A stretch of 64,000 bases of DNA, from positions 5,513,042-5,577,041 of the forward strand of contig CM037885.1 of NCBI GenBank assembly GCA_021292165.1, read 5' to 3'. The notes below the pieces were generated by a model. That model did no database searches. It saw only the letters and a list, made by a program, of their open reading frames with translations, and was not told the DNA's origin. The first letter of the stretch is position 1; every line of letters begins with the position of its first letter. The position numbers and the translations under genes are program-made. Source of the DNA: Shinisaurus crocodilurus (lineage: Eukaryota > Chordata > Lepidosauria > Squamata > Shinisauridae). Below are positions 25,001 to 34,000 of the stretch, piece after piece.

Positions 25001-28000
25001 GCAGATGATCAGCAACCTCAAGGGCTACCTGTGCGAGAGCTCGGAGCTGCGCACCATCTGCGAACACAGCGAGGCGGAGGAGATGGACTTAGGTATGGAA
25101 TGGGGCGGGTGGTTCAGAGCTGGGGAGCGGTCTCGAGAGTCATCCATTTTGAGTTGTGGTTGCCAGGCAACACTAAGGCCACAGCCTCCTCTTGTGGCGA
25201 TTGAGAGACCTTGCGGTGACTAGGCCAGCTCTGGCCCACTTGTTAGGTAGTTGCTAGGCAACACAGTGCAGCTCCTTCCTCCTCCCAATTGGGTGGTTGC
25301 TAGGCAACACAGTGTGGCTCCCTCTTCCTCCCCATTGAGTGGTTGGGAGGTCTTTGGGGGGCTTGGCCTGTCCCACCTATTGGTAGTTTGCTAGGCAACA
25401 CTAGCAGTAGCAGGGTTTAGACCAGTTTTGTTCGTATCTAGTGGGGCTGCCATTCTTAAGTTTGACCATTCAGATGCAGCTCAGCCAAGAGCTTCTTTGT
25501 TTTTTTGTTTTTAACCTGGTTGGCTTTGGGGTTCATCCTGCATGGAGCTTGGGCCTCAGCCTCACCGTGGAAGTAGATTAGCGGAGGAATGGAAGATAGG
25601 ACGCATTCCATGGCGGTGGTTTCTCCCTGTTTGCTTGCAGGATGTTTGGGGTCTCCTATTCTTCAGCGTCTTGGGCCCAGGGGTGTAGTGGCACATTTTG
25701 AAGCGTCCGTGCTCATCATTAGGACAGTCCCCGCAGCCGTGTTCCCAAGGAGAGTCCAAAATGCAGGCCGCTGTGTTGATCCAGATCAACAAACCAATTC
25801 TAGAGCTTTTCACCTTCATCAGGAGCAGGTCTTTTGTAAAGCTAATGGGTCTTAACTGCCAATTCAAGACCAAGCCCACCCCAAAATACTTTGCATTACA
25901 ACAAGGATAGCTCATAACAATATGTTGTTGCTGGGGGGGGGGTGTCATCCATTTCCCCGCCCCCACAGTTAGGATGAGGATTGCAGCTAAGCTCAGAGGG
26001 AACAGGGGAGCCTGGGTGGGGGGTGGCAGATGGGGTGATCGTCCCTCCTGATCATAAAGTCCTGGTGCTTCGACCCTGAGAGGCCGACTCTACTGCACCA
26101 CTGAGAGAGAAGCGGGGAAATGAGTTGGGTGGCCAAGGGGTGAAGGAGAAAAGAGTTTTCCTTCAGGTTTCTCTTGGCACTGAAAAGTGCAGGTTCGGTG
26201 GGGTTATTTAGTGTGTTGGGGCTCAGACCCCTCACTGTGCCTTGTACTCAAGTCTTTTGGGCAGGTTACTTGTCCTCTCTGATTAGCCACGCCTCCCATG
26301 GCAGCCATTTTGTGGTGGTGCCCGCAATAGTTTCTCAAGTTGCCGGATGTGCCCACGGGCCCCAAAAGGTTGCCTACCCCTGCTTTAACCAGTTCACCAC
26401 ACTGTGTAAACATGCCTTGAACACCATATCACTTCATAATCTGCATCGGTAGACACTGTGCTATTGTGAGATAAGCAAATAGACCACACATCCCAAGGAA
26501 ACTAGGGGGCAGGGATGTCCCAAATGCCGTGGTTTTTCCACATGACTGTCCACAGCGTGTGAAATGAGGCTTGTTGAGGTGTCCTTGGGGGAAATTGGCT
26601 TGGGTGGGGAAATAGTTTGAATTTCTTCTGAGAAGTTCCCAACCAGCTCTTCCCATTCTTGTTTGTCGCCAGTGCCTGAGACTCAGAGATGGAAGTTCCA
26701 TTTTGGAATCATGCCCAGTGGCCATTGAAAGGCCAGCCTTCCACCCTTCATCCCTTCATGGATTTGCAGTTGCTGGCTGAGGTTCCAGTAGTGGGGGGGA
26801 GCGGCAAAGCAAAGGTAGACCTCTCTACCCCCAGAGTAGAACCTCACGCCATCGACTCTGCTTCCCAGCAAGCAGATTATAAATATCTCTTGCCGTATCT
26901 CCGAGTAGTCGAAAATACTTCTGCGGTTTCCACTCTGGGCCGTGGCTCGCTTTCAACATCATCCGCGCTCACACGTAGGCCAGAGCAGCGTGCTTAGGAA
27001 ATGGGCGACTTTTCTGTGGCTGGGGCTGCGATGCAGGCAGTGCGGTAGACAGCGGAGACGGTTGGAGGAAGGGAGAAGGAAGCAAAGCGTGCGGAGAGGA
27101 GCCAAGGTCGCTTCCTCAAACAGAGAAAAAACCCCAAAACCCAACAAGCCAAAAGAAGCCCAAACAGTCTTTGGAGCCTCTGCAAACTCCTTTGCAAGTT
27201 TGATTATTCACATTCTGAGATTTTTATGCAGAATATGGAGCCTCATTTGGATTCCTGAGGATTTTTACCTCTTGCTTAAAGATTGATTTATTCCTTTCGT
27301 GTGTTTCTAGATGGGTCAAGCCTGGTTGTTACTTGGATGGGAGACCGCTCCTCTAGTTTCCTGCATTGAGCAGGGGGTTGGACTCGATAGCCTTGTAGGC
27401 TCCTTCCAACTCTATGATCTATGAAATCTATGTTATGGGTGGTGGTGGTGGAGAAAACACTGGATGGTTTCAAATCCTGCTTTCTGATAGGATTTTCTTT
27501 TTTCTTTTTTTTAATTTGTTTATTTGAATTTTAACATATACAAAACACCCGAACAACCAACAAAACATCTAATCCATTACAGAAATTGTATTAGATCAGA
27601 ACAAAGTGAATCCCCCCCCCCCGAACCAAAATTCAAAGGAACAAATCTGGCTGGGCACCTTTTCCGGAGTCTTTTTCGGCCATAAAGTAGTCAGTTTTGT
27701 GATAGGTGGATATTTGTAAGTTTATTGCATCCAAATGTGCTGGAAGGCTTGAGGTATTTTTGTTGTAGATGTTCTGTATGAAAATTGGATAAAAGGCCAC
27801 CATTCTGCTTCAAAAGAGTTTGTTTTCTTCCCCCCCCCCCTGCAATTCTCAATTTTTGAGTTAGTTTTTCAATTAATGCAATTTCCCATACCACATTATA
27901 CCAGTGATTGATGGTTAGCCCTTTGGCATCTTTCCATCCTCTTGCTATTAGTAATTTAGCAGCTTGTAATAGAAATCTTATTAGGTTCTTGTATAATAAA

Positions 28001-31000
28001 TTTTTATTATCTCTTTGAAAAATGTTTAATATTGCTAATTCTGGAGTTTTATTTATCTCTGTCCCTACAATTTTAGATATTTCTTTGAAAACTATTGTCC
28101 AGAAGCGGGATACTTGCTTGCAGGACCACCACATATGTTTGTGTGATCCGATTTCTCCACAGGCTCTCCAGCACAGGGGAGGGAGAGTAGTTTTTATTAA
28201 TATGAGAGATTTTGTGAGGAGTCCAGTGCCATTTCTGTATTATTTTCAGTGAGAGTTCTTTGAATTTTGTTGAAATCGCTTTAAATGGGAATTCATCCCA
28301 TATATTTTCCCATTCTTCATCTTCTATTTGCATTCCCCATTCTCTTTCCCATTTTCTTTTAAGAGGAAGGCTATTTCCCATGTCTGTTTTTATCATTCTG
28401 ATAGGATTTTCAGGGCATATTCACACAGTCGATTTACCCTCTGATAACTCTCTTGGCGGGCAAGTCAGCTGCTTAAAGGTGAGGTGCTTCACTGCACGGG
28501 TGGGGAGCAATTTGTTCAATTCGCATTTAAATGAAAACCTACTTAATTTTGCACTTTTAAACTACTGGGCGAACCAAAACTCAGCTTTCCCTTCGAAATT
28601 CATATTTCTCCAAATTTTGCGATGCAGTTCTCACATCGAAACATGCATACAAAGATGTGCATATTAGGGGAAATAACATTTTAAAAAGACATTATATTAG
28701 GAAAATTGCATGCAGAAATGCATAAGGCAAAAACGCATACACAAAAGCATGTATTAAGAGAAACATGCACAAAAATGCTTATGAATTTTCATGCAATCTT
28801 TAAAAGAATTTCTCAAAGCTTGGGATGAACCGAACTTAAGACTGGAAAAATGAGAAAGTGAGAGAAACCAAAATTGACAGATTGGTCCATCCCTGCTTCA
28901 GGGCCATGCCTGCCTCTGTGCCACTTCCTTCCACGAGCAGAAGCACGATACATGCTGCGAAGTAAGGGGGTTATGTGGAAATGAGCTGCACTTGCATCAT
29001 TTGAACAGGGAGCTGAATTTGGCTTCTGCTGATGCAAAATTGTGCTCATTTATATGAATAACCCTGCCTTTTCCAGAGCTGATGGAGTCGGTAGCTAGGA
29101 GCCCTGTGGTCGGTCCCTTTAGTGCAGGTGTGAGGAACATGTGGCCCTCCAGATTATGTTAAACTGCAACTCCCATCAGCCCTAGAGCCGGCATGGCCAA
29201 TGGCAAGGGACGATGGTGGTTGCGGTCCAGCTGGAGGCCCCCATATTCCCCATCCCTGCTTTATTGCAAGCAGCGAGGCATGGAAAGATGGATTGAGCTT
29301 TCTTGGGGTGTGTGGTTCATGTTTTTTTACACCAGTGGTTGGGATTTTTGCTGCCTCAGGAACCTTTGGACCTCTTAGCACCAGTCACTGGAGGAGTGAG
29401 TTTTGGGGAGGGTGGAGCACATGGCTTTATATACAGAAGGCCCCAGCTTCAATCCCCAGCATCTGTAGTTTAGATCCAAATCAGGGCTGGCATCAAGGGT
29501 AGGCATGGTTGGGCAGTTGCCAAGGGGCCCACCCCCCAGCAGGGGCCCACCGACAAGAGCCCCCTGGAGTTGCTGCTCCTCTTCAGCCCTGCAACCTGCT
29601 TGTTCACCTGCCTCTCGCTCTGGCCCAGACAACAGTTGTGGTGGTGAGAAGGAAGGAGGACCAGGAGATGCCTACTTGCTCACTCGCTCTCTGCCTTCCT
29701 GGTAAGCAAGCAAGCAAGCAAGTGGTAGCAATGATGAAAGGGAGGAGGAGGAGGAGCTGCTTGCTTGCTTGCTTGCTTGCTTGCGAGAAGGTAGACTCAC
29801 TGAGGGAGGAGGCCTATAGAGGGTGTCTTGCCCAAGGGCCCTCAAACACCAGGTGCCGGCAGTGATCCAAATCTCTATCTCCAGAGACCATGCCCTGTCT
29901 TCAAGGCCACTCTCTCTCCCTCTCATTTCCTTTAGGCTCTGTGGTGGAAGCTGCCTTGTACAAATGCATGCTGAAGCCGCTCCGGGACACCATCTACACC
30001 CAGCTGCTGGACTTCCGCACCCACGACGGGACCCTGGGCAGGTTGCGTGAGCACCAAGTCACCATGAGCCAGCAGAGCCTGGCCGAGCTGGGAGTGATCG
30101 CCGGCGTGCCTGACGGACCTGGCCTGGAGCGTATCCAGACCAAGCTGAGTCTCATGCACCAGGCCTACTCGCCCAAGAAGAAGGAGACCCACATGCTCAA
30201 AGTCTGCAAGATGCTCTACGAAGCCATGAACCAGACCGCCGGAAGGACAGGTACGGAGGCTCGGCAGAGTCTTAACAGGGCCTGTTTTTGGAGAAGGCAG
30301 GGTGTTGAACCTCTTTCGGCCCAAGGGCTGAACTCCGTTTCGGAGAAGTTCTCGGGGGCTGCCTTCCAGTGGAGCATTGGACCGAAGGCAACATGGTTGT
30401 GTGTTCTTTTTTTTAAAAAAAGTTATCTGCAAATACCAAACCAAAAAAACAACCCCCCAAAGGAGGTTGGGGGCCGAAGGGGGCTGGGGCCAAAAATGCC
30501 CACATATTTTGGCTTCAAGCTCTTACTGCCTGTAACTAAGCCTTAGGAGAGGCATTTCGACCTTTTGGAATGGGGGAAATACCTGGCAAGAACTGGGAAA
30601 CCACCCAATGGTTGGGCGGGAGGGGGAGCCATAGGAAGGGGGCCATCTGGGGATCCCAGGCAGGCCGGATTGGGCCTGAGGTTCTGCTCCCCTGGTATGA
30701 GTAAATAGGCTTACTTACTTTGGTGGTGAGGAAGTAGAGGAAGGGCGTCCTGGAAGAACATCAGAAGAGCCTGTTAGATCCGACCAGGTGTCCAACACCC
30801 TGCACCCCACAGTGGCCTGCCAGAGGCTCCCAGGGAGTCCACAAGCAGGGCTAGAAGGAGATGGCCCTTCCCCTCTGCTCTCTGTCTCTACAATCTGGTA
30901 TTCAGGGGTAGGCTGCCCCTCTTTACGGAGCTTCCATGTAGCCATTCCATCTAGCAGCCATCGATAAACCTTGTCCTCCTTCGTGAATGGGTCGAATCCT

Positions 31001-34000
31001 CCCTCCTCCTCCTGTCTAAGCTATTGGCCATCAGTACATGTCAGTGAGTTCCATCAATGAATTGTGGCCCTTTTCTCCCTCTGCAGCTGCAGCAGCCTTC
31101 TCCACAGCCTGGCGCCCTCCAGATGTGTTGGACTACAGTTCCCAGCATCCCCCAAGCCAGCATGGGAGTTGTAGTCCAACACATCTGGAGGGCACCAGGT
31201 TGTGGAAGGCTGCTGCAGCGGGAGAAAAGGGCTCAGAGTCCCTGGCTTCCTGCATGGGGATGGGTGGCCGTTATAATCACGCCTGTTTCTGTCCCGATTC
31301 CCTTTCGGTTTCACACTGGGGTTTGCGCCCAAGGAGTCATTTTAGGAGGAGTAAATATATATGGGGATGTCAAATATTCCTTAAATTCACTTCTCGCTCC
31401 CCCACGCTCGATTTTATCTTCTGAATATTCCCAGAAGCAGGCCTTTAAACCTTGCCAAATTCATACCCCACCCCACCTCTGCCCCTGCCTTGCCAGAGAA
31501 CAGGTCTCAGTCAAAGACTGTTTTCAAGCGTAATTGCCCAGCAGGGGAGATTTGGGTGGGTCACAGTGCATAGGGAGGGGAGGATTAACACTTCCATCCC
31601 CAGCTGTGACCCCCTACTGCAATTAGGCTTGCAAAAAGCCTTCCACTGGTGCCAATGGAAGTTTTTTCCCCCCAAGCCTAATTCCTAGGAGCAGCAGGAA
31701 GAAGGTTTGCTGCTAGCCAGATGCAGACACCCTGCAGGCCATATCTAGTCTGCGGACTGGAGGTGCCTTTGCCCTGCTGTAGCACCTCTCCTGTTCCTTG
31801 CCTAGTTCCTCCTGCAGCCCACTGAAGTTTGGTTCACCTTAAAAGTGCTTCTGCTTGGCCTCTGGGCCCTTCTCCCCTAGGTGAGCTTCAGGAGAAGCGA
31901 GTTTTCCATCAAAGGCTTCCCAAACCCAAAGCAGCTCATCGTGCCCCTTCTCTGTCCCTGAGCTGCTACATGCCTCTTTGTCCCCACCTGTAACGTTCCT
32001 TTGCTTTCTATCTTCGGAAGAGCCTTTCGGTGCTGACGATTTCCTGCCGGTTCTGATCTACATGCTGGTGCACTGTGACATTGTGTCAGTGCAGCTGGAC
32101 GTGGAGTACATGATGGAACTGATGGATCCCAGCCAGCTGCAGGGAGAAGGTAGTATAGCATGTTCTGTCAAATCTGGGCCTGTTTCCCAGGGGTTGTTCC
32201 CTCTGTTGGGAATCCTGAGATTATCTGGGGTTTTGCTGGGGCTCAGATGTCCTGCTAAAGCCTAAGATTAGTATCTCTAGGATCCCCCAGAAGTTACTGC
32301 CTTGGGTACAAGGAAGAGAGGAGCACAAAGCAGGTGGAATTTAAACTTTGGCAAAAAGGCAGCTTATTTTAATATTGCACTTTGCTTCTGTACTGGAAGC
32401 ACTGGGGTTATTTGAACCCACGCTGGTGTGCACTGAAGTGCATCCTGATTATATCTTTGCCAGCAGATGTGGGACCAGTGTTTTATTTCTGCTTGAAGAA
32501 ACATTCCGGTTAAAGCAAGGGACCACTCTGATGGGGTAGGAGAGCAAAGGGGTCTAACAAGGGTGGTCAAAACTTTGCTTTATGATTAATTAATTCAGAC
32601 TTGCGTATGGGCCTCAGTCTTCTGAAAGATTTGGATCTGACAATATGCAGAGTATTGCTGAACTTGTATTCCCTATTCTGATGTTTGTATTCTCCCCACC
32701 CCGCCCGCCCACTCCTTCCTTCCCATGCCATAGGCGGTTATTACCTCACAACCTGGTTTGGGGCCCTCTACCACGTTGCAAACTTCCAGCCAGCTGCCAT
32801 GGTGACGCGGCAAATCAGTATTGAGGCCCAGCACTCCATCCACCAATGGCATCGCCGCCGTACTATCCACCCCCATCATCACCACCAGGGTAACCGGCGT
32901 AATTCACAGGTAAATGCTGGAACCAGTGAAAGGAGAGCCGTGGTGATGGGGACAGAACAGAGAGCAAGGGATTCTGGGAGTTAGGTCTCCTGGTTCTTAT
33001 TCCAGCTCTGGGCGGGAGTGTGGAGCCCAATGGATCAGGTCCTGTTCAGGTGTAATGCTTAGCCATTTTTAGATCAGCCTCCCCCAACCTGGTGTCCTCC
33101 AGATGTTTTGGACTACAAGTCCCAGCATTCCTGGCCATTGTACATGCTGACTGGAGCTGGTGGGAATTGAAGTCCAACTTGTCTGGTGGGCACCAGGTTG
33201 GGGAAGGCTGGTTTAGATAGCTGCATGGTTTGAGATGAGCTGACATACCTTGGTTTGAGTTAAACATGGCTATTTGTTGCATCTGCTCCAAGCAAACTAT
33301 GGTTGGAGCAGCTTCCCTGCCTCCCTGTGACAAACAAATCTTCCTAGTGTCTCTGCACACACTCCCTCTGAGGAAAGATTTAGCTTCCCAAGGTAGACTG
33401 TAGTTACTCAACTATAGTTACTCTGTGTCTCTGGGATTTTAACCGGGGTTAAGGCAATAAACTGTGGTTAGTGCTAGCCATGGTTAAGCATTATGTCTGC
33501 ACTAGGCCATAGAGTGGAGGGGCCTGGAAGGAAGCAAGGAACATAGGAAGCCGCCTTATACTGAGTCAGACCCTGGGTCCATCTTGCCCAATATTGTCGA
33601 TGCTGACTGGCAGCAGCTCTCCAGAGTTTCAGGCAAGAGTTTTTCCATCCCTACCTGGAGACGCTGCCAGGGATTGAAACTGGGGATTGAAAACGGCAGC
33701 TCTGCCACTGAGTTGCGGCCCGCTCTCTAAGCTCCTCCTGGATTCCTTTCCTGGTGTGGATGGGAATGGAGAAGAGAGACATCTATTGGGGTTGGAGATT
33801 GAACGTTTGGTTTTCACAGAACTCCGCTTTTGTTCTGGCGAGCCTCTTTGGAAAAGTGGAAAGGGCAAGTCAGCGTCGCACAAGACGTTGTGATTTGGAG
33901 GGCTTTGAAAGGGGGTTGGACAAATTCATGGAGAAGAAGGCTATCAGTGGCCACTTGTCCTGATAGCTATATGCTACCTCCAGTATCAGAGGCCGCATGC

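Noticed and set aside
27691..28134. 147-codon minus-strand frame as a gene
   Set aside because: It is the L1 ORF2 C-terminus inside an insertion with target duplications.
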